Of a DNA stretch of 64,000 nt, positions 44,811 to 53,337 are shown in pieces. The position numbers and the translations under genes were made by a program. Position 1 is the stretch's first letter. Every line of letters begins with the position of its first letter. Source of the stretch: Arthrospira sp. PCC 9108 (GTDB lineage Bacteria > Cyanobacteriota > Cyanobacteriia > Cyanobacteriales > Microcoleaceae); contig CP066886.1 of NCBI GenBank assembly GCA_016745315.1, positions 4,030,501 through 4,094,500 of the forward strand, written 5' to 3'. Under the pieces are notes generated by a model. It was given only the letters and a program-made list of their open reading frames with translations, did not search any database and was not told where the DNA came from.

Positions 44811-44924
44811 CTAATTGACGACCATTCTCCATTGTTCCCTGAGTCGCTGCATATCCTCCCTACCCGTAGCGGCAAGGAATTCTTGAATTAGGGAGAGATA
44901 GGCTTGAACTCGTTGTTCATCCAT
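44811..44924 (-). pseudogene. Truncated copy of the TPR-CHAT gene start, upstream of xisH
   Basis: This complete 37-codon mini-ORF begins MDEQRVQAYLSLIQEFLAAT and ends in TAG. The first 17 residues match the TPR-CHAT N-terminus almost exactly; the rest is unrelated. As with the copy before hicA, it lies just upstream of a minus-strand module and may be translated as a leader. Confidence 0.8.
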
Positions 44925-44937
44925 AGCGGCACATCTG

Positions 44938-45045
44938 GTAGGGGATAGCACCCCGATTTTACCCCATTCCCAACCCTCAGAAACCGGGTTTCTTTGTTAA
45001 ATCTTTGTGAAGGAATCGCGATGCTGCTAGAAACCCGATTTCTTG
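44938..45045. repeat. Palindromic element, copy 4
   Basis: It carries GGTAGGGGATAGCACCCCG, CAGAAACCGGGTTTCTTTG, AATCTTTGTGAAGGAATCGC and TAGAAACCCGATTTCTT. It is almost identical to copy 1 and precedes the TPR-CHAT remnant at 44924 exactly as copy 1 precedes the full gene. Confidence 0.85.
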
Positions 45046-45130
45046 ACCCCGCCGTTTTACGGATTTAGCCTCCACAATTAGGCTCTAGTACGTTAAAATA
45101 TATCCTATAAATCCATTGAATTACCCCCTT

Positions 45131-45388
45131 ATGGCACTGACCCGAATCACTGCTACCGGAACCGCCACCATTCCCCCAGAAATTATCGACTGGCTGCACT
45201 TAAAACCGGGCGACCAAATTAATATCGCCATTTCCCCTGATGGCAAAGTCTATTTAGAACCCGCCCCAAAAGCGGCTCAAATTGATGTCCGTACCTTATC
45301 GGGTTGTCTCTACGACCCTGACAGAAAAACCGTTTCTCTAGCGGAAATGGAACAAGCCATTGTTGAAGGTGCGGTAGAATCGATGTGA
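45131..45388 (+). CDS. AbrB/SpoVT-type antitoxin
   Basis: The 85-residue protein has the swapped-hairpin AbrB fold: MALTRITATGTATIPPEI, LKPGDQINIAISPDGKVYLEP, then an acidic toxin-binding tail. The ATG at 45131 fits this family start better than the TTG at 45116. It overlaps the PIN gene by four bases (ATGTGA), so the two are coupled. Confidence 0.85.
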   Translation: MALTRITATGTATIPPEIIDWLHLKPGDQINIAISPDGKVYLEPAPKAAQIDVRTLSGCLYDPDRKTVSLAEMEQAIVEGAVESM

Positions 45389-45786
45389 AAGGTTTGGATA
45401 CCAATGTAATCGTCCGCTTTCTAGTCCGAGACGATGAATCACAATGGCAGCAAGCGGATCAATACATCAATCAAGCCCTAGAAAATCATCAACCCTGCTT
45501 GATTAATAATATTGTCCTCTGTGAAGTGGTTTGGGTATTACGCAGTCAGTATAAAATTAGTCGAGACCAACTCATCACTATCCTAGAAAATCTCTTAAAT
45601 ACCAATATTTTTATATTTGAAAATTCCGATGATATCGCTTGGGCAATTCATCAAATGAAGTTGGGAAATGCTGATTTTTCTGATTATTTGATTGTTCGCA
45701 TCAATCAACAGGCTGGCTGTGATGAAACCGCATCTTTTGATGTCAAGCTAGGGCAATTATCCCAGGTTAACCGGCTGGGTTCATAA
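45385..45786 (+). CDS. PIN-domain toxin (VapC-type)
   Basis: The 133-residue PIN protein has GLDTNVIVRFLV at the start, E in VLCEVVWVL, NADFSDYLIVR and DETASFDVKL near the end, giving a full acidic set. The GTG at 45385 overlaps the antitoxin stop. Its 3' end is immediately followed by a minus-strand remnant of the TPR-CHAT gene. Confidence 0.87.
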   Translation: MKGLDTNVIVRFLVRDDESQWQQADQYINQALENHQPCLINNIVLCEVVWVLRSQYKISRDQLITILENLLNTNIFIFENSDDIAWAIHQMKLGNADFSDYLIVRINQQAGCDETASFDVKLGQLSQVNRLGS

Positions 45787-45951
45787 TTCCCCTCACCCAA
45801 GGCTGCAACTGTGCCGCTACCAACTCGCACACCTGCACAAACCCCCCATCCACTAACCCCTGATGACTGCCGAGGATTTGTTCTCCCCACCCGGACATTC
45901 CAGGAGTTCTTGAATCAGGGAGAGATAACCCGACGATCGCTCTTCATCCAT
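45783..45951 (-). pseudogene. Longest truncated and frameshifted copy of the TPR-CHAT gene start
   Basis: From ATG 45951 it reads MDEERSSGYLSLIQELLECP, then a frameshift after GGE. In the other frame the homology continues to LVDGGFVQVCELVAAQLQ, matching residues 35-51 of the full protein (LVDEGFVQVCEQVAEQLQ). So about 52 codons remain, with a small deletion. It cannot make a TPR-CHAT protein. Confidence 0.85.
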
Positions 45952-45954
45952 AGC

Positions 45955-46073
45955 GGCGCACCGGGTAGGGAATAGCACTCCCATTTTACCCCATTCCAGA
46001 GACTCAGAAATCGGGTTAATTTCTTAAATCTTGGTGATGCGATCGCTATCCTACCAGAAACCCGGTTTCTTGT
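45955..46073. repeat. Palindromic element, copy 5
   Basis: It has CACCGGGTAGGGAATAGCAC, CCATTTTACCCCATTCC, AGAAATCGGGTTAATTTCTT (one arm changed), TTGGTGATGCG, then CCAGAAACCCGGTTTCTT. It lies between the remnant at 45951 and the last TA pair. Confidence 0.8.
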
Positions 46074-46132
46074 CTTTAAAAAATCTATGTGCTAAACTGA
46101 AATAGCATTGCAAAAAAATGAGAGCCATATTT

Positions 46133-46378
46133 ATGCAAATCCGAGGCATTAAACGCGGTAAAACTATTGAGCTAACCGAAAATATTGCGGTCCCTGATGG
46201 CTCTGAAATTATCCTGGAAATTAGCCCCCCCCTCCCCCGGACACCAGAAGAACATTGGCAGCAATTCTGTCAACTATTTGGTGCTTGGTCAAACCAACCC
46301 GATTTAGATGCTACCTTTACAGCGATCGCTCAAAAACGCCATCAAAACCACGGTCGAGAATTATTTAATTTTGATTGA
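46133..46378 (+). CDS. Antitoxin of a PIN pair
   Basis: The 81-residue protein has MQIRGIKRGKTIELTENIAV and PDGSEIILEI, a beta-rich N-terminus of the AbrB/VapB-like type, then TPEEHWQQFCQLFGAW and a C-terminal toxin-binding helix. The ATG at 46133 is preferred over 46118. The toxin gene begins 3 bases after the stop. Confidence 0.8.
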   Translation: MQIRGIKRGKTIELTENIAVPDGSEIILEISPPLPRTPEEHWQQFCQLFGAWSNQPDLDATFTAIAQKRHQNHGRELFNFD

Positions 46379-46381
46379 TTT

Positions 46382-46780
46382 ATGTATTTGCTAGATACTA
46401 ACATCTGTATCGCTTTACTCAAAAATCATCCCAATGCTGTACCCAAATTTGCCCAGCATTTTCAATCCTCTTATTTGAGTTCTATTGTGGTTTCCGAACT
46501 CTACAAAGGTGTTTATTGCTCACAAAAAATAGAACAAAACTTGGCTACATTACAACAGTTTATTAGTCTACTACATCTGGTAGATTTTGATTTGCTTGCT
46601 GCTCGTGAATTTGGTCAAATTCAAGGAGAACTCAGACGCATCGGTAAGCCCACAGGAGAATTAGATGCCATGATTGCAGCCGTAGCAAGATCGCGAGATT
46701 TTATTTTAGTTACAGATAATTTAAAGCATTTCCAAAATATTGTTAACTTAAAAATTGAAAACTGGCTGATCAATGAATAG
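46382..46780 (+). CDS. PIN-domain toxin (VapC-type)
   Basis: The 132-residue PIN protein has YLLDTNICIALLK, E in IVVSELYKGVY, GELDAMIAAVA and VTDNLKHFQ, all four acidic groups of active VapC nucleases. It ends IENWLIN, as is typical. It is the last of the six modules in the island. Confidence 0.9.
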   Translation: MYLLDTNICIALLKNHPNAVPKFAQHFQSSYLSSIVVSELYKGVYCSQKIEQNLATLQQFISLLHLVDFDLLAAREFGQIQGELRRIGKPTGELDAMIAAVARSRDFILVTDNLKHFQNIVNLKIENWLINE

Positions 46781-47211
46781 GTGATGGGTTGTTAACGCGA
46801 TCGCCACACAAATAGAGATAGCACCCCTATTGTCCCCCGAAACCGGGTTAATTTCTTAAATATTTATGAAGCGATCGCGAGGACATCGGAATGCGACGTA
46901 TCCCTATCCTACCAGAAACCCGCTTTCTTTGTGAAATGTTGACTAATTCAGGATTAGTCACAATCAATTACCTCGGATATTTGGGATAGGGTGAATCGGC
47001 TGTAAAAAGGTTTCTGGAAGCCTCCCCAATTATTCAACCGAGAAGGGGTGAGGAAATAGATAAACTTATACCAACCCCCTTGGTTAACTTGCGCCTAACA
47101 GCAGAGTCCCTAGGTGGCGTGAGAGGCTTGGGTTGAACTAAGCTACTGGAAGGCAAAAATTGCGGGAATTTGTTAACATCAGAAAAATGTTAGTTGAGCA
47201 ACCCGAGTCCC
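46781..47211. other. Intergenic region with palindromic element copy 6
   Basis: Near 46815-46930 lies a diverged copy of the palindromic element: ATAGCACCCC, GAAACCGGGTTAATTTCTT, TTTATGAAGCG, with about 25 extra bases, then CCAGAAACCCGCTTTCTTTG. The remainder up to 47211 holds no supported gene; the promoter of the NDH-2 gene should lie there. Confidence 0.7.
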
Positions 47212-48921
47212 ATGGTGTTAAAAAGCGATCGCATTGTCATTGTGGGCGCTGGATTTGGTGGTTTAACAGCAACCCGCCTCCTAGCCAAGGCGGGCGCGAA
47301 TGTGTTGCTAATCGATCGCAACTGCTACCATACTTTTATACCCCTACTGTATCAAGTAGCCACCGGCTTACTCTATCCCCACCAAATCGTTTATCCCCTC
47401 CAGTCAGCATTCAAAAAATATCCTAATGTCGAATTTATCCAGACTAACGTTGAGGGGATTAATGATCAATATCAATGGATAGATACAGATCACGGACAAA
47501 TCAGGTATGATATCCTCGTCATCGCCACCGGAAGCCGTCCCCAATTAGATCACATCCCTGGGGCGGCTCAATATAGCTTAACTTTAAATACCCTACAAGA
47601 TGCGGCGGTTGTGCGCCATCATATCGTCGATCGCATTCGCCGGGCTATTTTAGAACCTGAACCCATTGATCGCGCGCGGTTATTGACATTTGTGATCGTT
47701 GGTGGCGGTCCGACCGGGATAGAATTGGCGGGAGGTTTAATCGACCAACTCCGCGCTTTGTTAGGTTGGCGGCGGTTATTCCCCCTGGCGAAGGTGATTT
47801 TAGTACATTCGGGCGATCGCCTACTTCCCAACTTTTCCCAGCGGTTTAGCGCCTATTGTGAACGTCATTTACGCCAATTGGGGGTATCTGTCTGGTTAAA
47901 TCGTCGAGTTTTGCGCGTGAACTCCCAGGGGGTAGAATTAGACACAGGAGAAGCGATCGCCGCCCCAACTATCATCTGGACAGCCGGGGTACAAGCAGAC
48001 CATCCCAGCCAGCTTGACCAAATCTCTACCGCCGCCAAGGGTAAAATCATTGTCGAACCCATTTTACAAGTTCGCGATCATCCTAAAGTATATGCGATCG
48101 GAGATGTAGCTTTTCTCTGGCCTGAGCATGGCCTTAGCGGTATCGCCCCGGAAGCTATCCAACAGGGGGAAGCCGTCGCGACCAATATTTTGCATCAGTT
48201 ACGGGGAACATATCCCCAACCTTTTCGTTATATTGATAAAGGCAAGGCTGCTATTATTAGTCGCTATGCTGGGATTTTGTCATGCGATCGCCTCAATAGC
48301 ACCGGATTTTGGGGTTGGCTAACTTGGTTAGTGATTCATCTGTGTTATCTACCCGGATGGCGCAATCGGTTAACAGTGGGCTATAACTGGTTCTGGGATT
48401 GTGTTTTAGGACTGAGACTGCTAAAACCGATTCTCCCTCCTTACCGGGAAATTGCCTTTTTAAATAGTCCTGATCCGGCTATGGAGTTTTTTAAGGATAA
48501 ATCCCAAAGAAAGCGATCGCATTTGTTGTCTCAAGATAATTGGATTATGAATTATATTCCCCTAATTGGACGAGCATTTTTAGCCACCATTTTTATCAAT
48601 TCATCCGTTAGCAAAATCTTGGATTTCGCCGCCACCGAGGAAATGATAGCATTGCGGGGATTGCCGCATCCCAATTTAATGCTATTAGGAAATATTGTGT
48701 TTCAATTAGTGGGTGCTTTTTCTTTAATTCTAGGTTATAAAACCCGTTGGGGGGCGATTATTTTGATTTTATTTTTAATCCCCACCACCCTAGTTTTCCA
48801 CAATTTCCTAGATGATCCTGGTCAGAAAACGGCATTTTTAAAGAACTTAGCCCTAATTGGTTCTTTAATGATGGTTTCCTACTTCGGCCCAGGACCCGTC
48901 AGCTTAGATGAGAGAGTATAA
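47212..48921 (+). CDS. Type II NAD(P)H dehydrogenase with C-terminal DoxX-like domain
   Basis: Of 569 residues, the first 420 are an NDH-2 flavoprotein: FAD motif VIVGAGFGGLTATR, VATGLLYPHQI, ATGSRPQLD, NAD(P)H motif VIVGGGPTGIELAGG and YAIGDVAF. It passes electrons from NAD(P)H to quinone without pumping protons. From about residue 440 there are four hydrophobic helices of the DoxX type (IGRAFLATIFINSSVSKIL, HPNLMLLGNIVFQLVGA, TTLVFHNF). The fusion gives the enzyme its own quinone-side membrane domain. ATG 47212 is preferred to TTG 47194. The 3' end overlaps the facing gene by 43 bases. Confidence 0.88.
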   Translation: MVLKSDRIVIVGAGFGGLTATRLLAKAGANVLLIDRNCYHTFIPLLYQVATGLLYPHQIVYPLQSAFKKYPNVEFIQTNVEGINDQYQWIDTDHGQIRYDILVIATGSRPQLDHIPGAAQYSLTLNTLQDAAVVRHHIVDRIRRAILEPEPIDRARLLTFVIVGGGPTGIELAGGLIDQLRALLGWRRLFPLAKVILVHSGDRLLPNFSQRFSAYCERHLRQLGVSVWLNRRVLRVNSQGVELDTGEAIAAPTIIWTAGVQADHPSQLDQISTAAKGKIIVEPILQVRDHPKVYAIGDVAFLWPEHGLSGIAPEAIQQGEAVATNILHQLRGTYPQPFRYIDKGKAAIISRYAGILSCDRLNSTGFWGWLTWLVIHLCYLPGWRNRLTVGYNWFWDCVLGLRLLKPILPPYREIAFLNSPDPAMEFFKDKSQRKRSHLLSQDNWIMNYIPLIGRAFLATIFINSSVSKILDFAATEEMIALRGLPHPNLMLLGNIVFQLVGAFSLILGYKTRWGAIILILFLIPTTLVFHNFLDDPGQKTAFLKNLALIGSLMMVSYFGPGPVSLDERV

Positions 48922-49316
48922 GCCAAGGACCCAGCAATCATCGCGATTATAAACAATACCGGGTTAAGAATACCTAAAACTAGGGCGGTAATCGCCGGAC
49001 CCGGACAGTAGCCACCAATACCCCAGCCAATGCCAAAAATAGCCGCCCCCATGATTAAAGTGGGGTCGATATCTTGGCGTGTAGGTAGATAAAATTTGTT
49101 TGAAAATAGGGGGTGAGGAAGACGGAGGACAAACCGAAAAGCGATCGCTGTCACCCCCACAGCGCCGCCCAGGACAAAGATTAAAGTAGGGTCCCAAACT
49201 CCCACAACATCTAAAAATCCCAAAACGCGATCGCGATCCATCATTTGGGATAAACCCAGTCCTAAACCAAATAAAATCCCAGAAACCAAGACAATTAAAT
49301 TTTCTTTGAGGTTCAT
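48879..49316 (-). CDS. YeeE/YedE-type membrane protein (DUF6691-like)
   Basis: The 145-residue protein has four hydrophobic helices, GLGLSQMMDRDRVLGFLD at the start and GWGIGGYCPGPAITAL with a conserved cysteine in the third. YeeE/YedE proteins move thiosulfate or related sulfur compounds. It forms a pair with the next upstream gene (gap of 3 bases), a standard two-gene arrangement. Its 3' end overlaps the NDH-2 gene on the other strand. Confidence 0.82.
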   Translation of the reverse strand: MNLKENLIVLVSGILFGLGLGLSQMMDRDRVLGFLDVVGVWDPTLIFVLGGAVGVTAIAFRFVLRLPHPLFSNKFYLPTRQDIDPTLIMGAAIFGIGWGIGGYCPGPAITALVLGILNPVLFIIAMIAGSLAYTLSSKLTGPGPK

Positions 49317-49319
49317 AAA

Positions 49320-49742
49320 TTACAGCACCAAAACATGACGCATTATAAATACAGTAATAAAAGCAGTGGTCATAAATGAGAGAACTGCTATAAGCGATCG
49401 CATGGAAAAGCGACCCAAGCCACAAACACCATGACCACTGGTGCAACCGTTACCCATACGAGTACCAAACCCCACCAGAAAACCACCAATAATCATTAGC
49501 ACAGGCACAAAATTTGACGGGGGAGTTGGCGACGTTGGCAATCCATATTCATAAATAGCAGCACCAACTATTAAACCCAGAATAAACAGCCATCGCCAAG
49601 CCTCCTGGGATTTAAAAGTAATCGCCCCATTAACCATGCCACTAATGCCAGCAATCCGACCATTAAAAGCTAATAATAGGGTAGCACTCAGACCAATTAA
49701 AATCCCGCCCATTAAGGCACTTATCCAGTCAAAATCAGCCAT
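49320..49742 (-). CDS. YeeE/YedE-type sulfur-transport membrane protein
   Basis: The 140-residue protein has four helices, starts MADFDWISALMGGILIG and carries the cysteine motif GNGCTSGHGVCGLGR, the family's sulfur-relay site. The ATG at 49742 is chosen; the longer ORF to 49799 would overlap prmA. With the adjacent gene it makes a two-subunit transporter. The neighbouring NDH-2/DoxX gene is convergent, which may link quinone redox and sulfur handling. Confidence 0.85.
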   Translation of the reverse strand: MADFDWISALMGGILIGLSATLLLAFNGRIAGISGMVNGAITFKSQEAWRWLFILGLIVGAAIYEYGLPTSPTPPSNFVPVLMIIGGFLVGFGTRMGNGCTSGHGVCGLGRFSMRSLIAVLSFMTTAFITVFIMRHVLVL

Positions 49743-49792
49743 ATTACCTCTAAAATCATCAGTATAGTGAGAGTTGGTCAGATGTTGAACCA

Positions 49793-50686
49793 TCAACAAC
49801 GTCTAATATTGAAACAGCACCAGTCCTGTCGCTTCCAGAGAGTCGCGACGATCCAGCCATGTTGTTCTAATAAATCAGCGATCGGTTTAGCCTGTTCTAG
49901 CAAAATACCACTGAGAACCCCCCAGCTATTAGGTTGAGTGAGGGAGTCCAACTGAGGAATGATATCCATAATCACCTCAGCCAAAATATTGCATAAAATC
50001 CCATCAACAGGTCTTTGAACCCGCTTAATCAACTCCTGAACACTCCCCACGTCACTAATCATCTGTTCTGGTGATATATGGTTGAGGTCGCGGTTTTCAT
50101 TAGCCGATCGCACCGCTAAGGGGTCAGTATCGACACCATAAACCTGAGTCGCCCCCAATAGGATCGCACCAATACCCAAAATTCCCGATCCACAACCGAT
50201 ATCAGCAATAGTGATCGGATTTTCTCCTAATATTCCCAAACGCATTTCTAGGGACTCCAAGCAAAGCTGAGTAGTAGCATGGGCTCCCGTACCAAAAGCC
50301 ACCCCAGGGTCAAGACGTAAAATCAAGCGATCGCTATTTTCCGGGGGAGTTAGCCAAGCCGGATAAATCAAAAAGCGATCGCCAATTTCCGTTGGTTCCC
50401 AATGCTGTTTCCAACTACTAGACCAGTCCTCCTCATCAATGAGATCCCATTGCACAATAGGGATAGACATTTCCATGCACAAAGCATCCTGGCGCAGCAA
50501 AATAGATAAAGCCGCCAGATCCAAAAGATGAGCTTGTTCCTCTGGTAAATAGGCACAAATCAAACAAGACTGATGTTTAGTTTGACTGGCTGTTCCCCGA
50601 AAGCCAAAATTGTCGAGTCTCCAGAAAACAGTTTCTTCTAGGTTCAAATCACAGACTACTCGAATTTCCCACCAGCTATGTGCCAT
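49793..50686 (-). CDS. prmA: Ribosomal protein L11 methyltransferase
   Basis: The 298-residue enzyme trimethylates L11 lysines using S-adenosylmethionine. The signatures are DPGVAFGTGAHATT, the SAM motif DIGCGSGILGIGA, the acidic GVDTDP and the catalytic-region CNILAEVI. The ATG at 50686 (MAHSWWEIRV) is the family start; a longer ORF to 50722 is not needed. Length is normal. Confidence 0.95.
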   Translation of the reverse strand: MAHSWWEIRVVCDLNLEETVFWRLDNFGFRGTASQTKHQSCLICAYLPEEQAHLLDLAALSILLRQDALCMEMSIPIVQWDLIDEEDWSSSWKQHWEPTEIGDRFLIYPAWLTPPENSDRLILRLDPGVAFGTGAHATTQLCLESLEMRLGILGENPITIADIGCGSGILGIGAILLGATQVYGVDTDPLAVRSANENRDLNHISPEQMISDVGSVQELIKRVQRPVDGILCNILAEVIMDIIPQLDSLTQPNSWGVLSGILLEQAKPIADLLEQHGWIVATLWKRQDWCCFNIRRC

Positions 50687-50850
50687 ATCAGTTACTTTTG
50701 GGGCCGGACAATATGCGAGCATTTAACTCACCAGAAGTATTAAGAGAATGTATCTCACCCTAACGTAGTGTGAGCATCTGATTCTCCACTTTCTACCCCC
50801 AGTTTAGTCTGCCGGGAGCCATTAAGTCCAGCACCCCAATTTCGTTGAAT

Positions 50851-52434
50851 TTAGAGAGTTACCGTATAGGCATCCCGGATACCTGCTACTTTCATGATCT
50901 CACTCAACAGTCCGTCCGGCAATGGGTCATCTAAACTTAAAACCATCACCGCCTCTCCCCGTACAATTTTACGACCGACCTGCATACTAGCAATATTTAC
51001 ATTAAAGCTACCGAGGAGCGACCCAATTTTACCGATAATTCCCGGCATATCTCGGTGGAGAGTAAATAACATATAACGAGTCGGCGGTACGTTAATGGGG
51101 AAATCATCAATATTTGTCACCCGAATTTCGCGATCGCCCAATAGAGCCCCCGTCACCGAATGAGTACCTAAAGATCCCTTCGCTTCCAAATGCAGAGAGC
51201 CGGTATAGTCACACACCGAAGCATCCCTAGTTTCAATCACCCGAATACCGCGCTCTTTGGCTTCAATGGTAGCATTAACATAATTAACCCGCTCCCGCAG
51301 AGCCTGAGATAACAAACCTTTCAGAGCCGCCACCACCACAGGTTTACTATCGCGATTAGCCAAATCCCCTTGTAAGCGGATATCCAAGAAATCTACCCTA
51401 CCTCCTACCAGTTGGCTGACCAAATTTCCCAAGGTTTCCGCCAGTTGTAGATAAGGCTTGAGTTGTTCGAGAGCATCGGGATATAATCCCGGAATATTGA
51501 CCGCTGAACGAGCTGGTAATCCTAACAATACATCTCTAATTTGTTCAGCTACATCAATGGCTACATTAACTTGAGCTTCTTCTGTGGATGCTCCCAAGTG
51601 GGGAGTGAGGATCACCTTTTGACCCAACTCCCGCAGGGGGGAATTTTCCTCTAGGGGTTCGTTTTCATAAACATCTACCGCCGCCCCAGCAATTTGATCA
51701 CTTTTCAGAGCTTCTGCTAAAGCTACCTCATCCACAATACCCCCACGAGCGCAGTTAATTATACGAGCTGTGGGTTTCATTTGAGCGAGAGCCTCTGCGT
51801 TAATTAAATGATAGGTCTCCTCAGTTTTCGGCATATGCAGACTGATATAGTCTGACTCGCGGATGAGTAAATCTAAGTCTACTAACCGACAGCCTAACTG
51901 TTCTGCGCGATCTTGGGAAATAAATGGATCATAAGCCAGTAATTTCATCCCCATAGCTTTAGCTGCGGCTGCTACATGGGAACCAATTTTACCAAGACCG
52001 ACAATCCCCAGGGTTTTTTTGTAAACTTCTACCCCAATAAACTGTTTGCGATTCCACTGGCCGTTTTTTACGGATACATTGGCTTCGGGAATATGGCGCG
52101 ATAGGGCTAACATCATCGCTATAGCGTGTTCGGCGGCGGCGATCGTGTTACCTTGGGGGGAGTTCACTACGACAATTCCTTGGCGGGTGGCGGCGGGAAC
52201 ATCCACGTTGTCCACCCCCACACCAGCCCGACCAATAATTTTCAGATGAGTACCCGCTTCTATTATTTCTTTGGTGACACGAGTACCAGAACGGATCATC
52301 AGGGCATCATATTCGGGAATAATCTTTACCAGTTCCTCAGCAGGTAGTCCGGTTTTGACATCAACCTGAGCCACCTGAGAGAGAATGTCAAGTCCAACTT
52401 GATCAATCGGATCAGATACAAGAACCTTAGGCAT
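50851..52434 (-). CDS. serA: D-3-phosphoglycerate dehydrogenase
   Basis: The 527-residue enzyme performs the first step of serine synthesis. It has the NAD-binding GLGKIG, NCARGGIVDE, the catalytic H-E pair with TPHLGASTEEAQ, an intervening domain and a C-terminal ACT domain (PGIIGKIGSLLG) for regulation. It starts MPKVLVSDPIDQVGLDIL at ATG 52434. A longer ORF to 52473 is in frame but not conserved. Confidence 0.95.
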   Translation of the reverse strand: MPKVLVSDPIDQVGLDILSQVAQVDVKTGLPAEELVKIIPEYDALMIRSGTRVTKEIIEAGTHLKIIGRAGVGVDNVDVPAATRQGIVVVNSPQGNTIAAAEHAIAMMLALSRHIPEANVSVKNGQWNRKQFIGVEVYKKTLGIVGLGKIGSHVAAAAKAMGMKLLAYDPFISQDRAEQLGCRLVDLDLLIRESDYISLHMPKTEETYHLINAEALAQMKPTARIINCARGGIVDEVALAEALKSDQIAGAAVDVYENEPLEENSPLRELGQKVILTPHLGASTEEAQVNVAIDVAEQIRDVLLGLPARSAVNIPGLYPDALEQLKPYLQLAETLGNLVSQLVGGRVDFLDIRLQGDLANRDSKPVVVAALKGLLSQALRERVNYVNATIEAKERGIRVIETRDASVCDYTGSLHLEAKGSLGTHSVTGALLGDREIRVTNIDDFPINVPPTRYMLFTLHRDMPGIIGKIGSLLGSFNVNIASMQVGRKIVRGEAVMVLSLDDPLPDGLLSEIMKVAGIRDAYTVTL

Positions 52435-52756
52435 GGTTAGGCCAATAAATTGCAACGGTAGGGGATTCACCACAACTTCCTTGATTGGAGGATTCGTGGT
52501 AAATTGAGAGAGTCTGTTGATGCAGATCTCGATCGCGGCTAAAAATACCGCAGTGAACTATTCTAGCGTTAAGGGGGACGAGCTACCAAAAATTGTTCAC
52601 AAAAATTTAGTAAATTCAGTTGTGATTGTCCCCGGCATCAGGCCCATTGATGATTAACCACAGCATTATGGTGCATTTCCCAACATTAACAGGGGATCAT
52701 GAAACCTAGTGACTAACAGAATTGCGGCCGTATATCCAATAATCTAATCATCATAT
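52435..52756. promoter_or_regulatory. Divergent promoter region between serA and a hypothetical gene
   Basis: These 322 bases include the serA promoter and that of the plus-strand gene starting at 52757. They are A/T-rich in parts. No operator or RNA motif was recognised. Confidence 0.45.
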
Positions 52757-53260
52757 ATGAACTACCTAATTGCTGTTTTACCCGATCGCATTCAAGCTGA
52801 GGCTGCCTATTTAGCTTTAGAAAAAGACGAAATCCCTATCAGTCAAGTAAGTATTTTAGGCAGAGGATACAAAAGCGCTGATGAGTTTGGCTTGATTGAC
52901 CCCTATGATCCTGCCCGCAAACAGGTTAAACTGATGGCTAGTTGGTTGATTCCTTTTGGGTTTGTGGCGGGCTACACTTTCAGCTTAATCACCGGGCTTA
53001 ATACCTTTGCTTGGGCGGGGGAAATTGGCGATCATTTCATCGGTGGTATTCTGGGCGGTATTTCTGGGGGACTCGGTAGCATTCTCGCTGGCGGCGGGGT
53101 AGGCTTGATTATTGGGGGTGGAGATGCTGTACCCTATCGGAATCGCCTTAATGCTGGGAAATATCTAGTGGTGGTTCAAGGTTCGGAAACTTTAGTCCGT
53201 AAAGCTACCCGCACCCTCAAACAATTTAACCCGGAAAATATCCAAGGTTATACTACCTGA
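52757..53260 (+). CDS. Conserved hypothetical protein with glycine-rich membrane stretch
   Basis: The 167-residue protein has an N-terminal ferredoxin-like segment (MNYLIAVLPDRIQAEAAYLA), a hydrophobic region (ASWLIPFGFVAGYTFSLITG) and a glycine-rich stretch (GGILGGISGGLGSILAG), ending with a segment like the start (KYLVVVQGSETLVRKA). This layout is common among cyanobacterial stress-type proteins of unknown function. It is followed by a strong terminator. Confidence 0.6.
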   Translation: MNYLIAVLPDRIQAEAAYLALEKDEIPISQVSILGRGYKSADEFGLIDPYDPARKQVKLMASWLIPFGFVAGYTFSLITGLNTFAWAGEIGDHFIGGILGGISGGLGSILAGGGVGLIIGGGDAVPYRNRLNAGKYLVVVQGSETLVRKATRTLKQFNPENIQGYTT

Positions 53261-53288
53261 AAAAAAACAGGATGCTACAGCTTGCCTA

Positions 53289-53333
53289 GCTTGCACAGCC
53301 AGCTAATCTTAACCTGTGCAAGCTGTTATTTTG
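53289..53333. terminator. Bidirectional terminator
   Basis: AGCTTGCACAG (53289-53299) pairs perfectly with CTGTGCAAGCT (53315-53325) over a 15-base loop, followed by GTTATTTT. It lies between two convergent genes. Confidence 0.75.
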
Positions 53334-53337
53334 GCAA

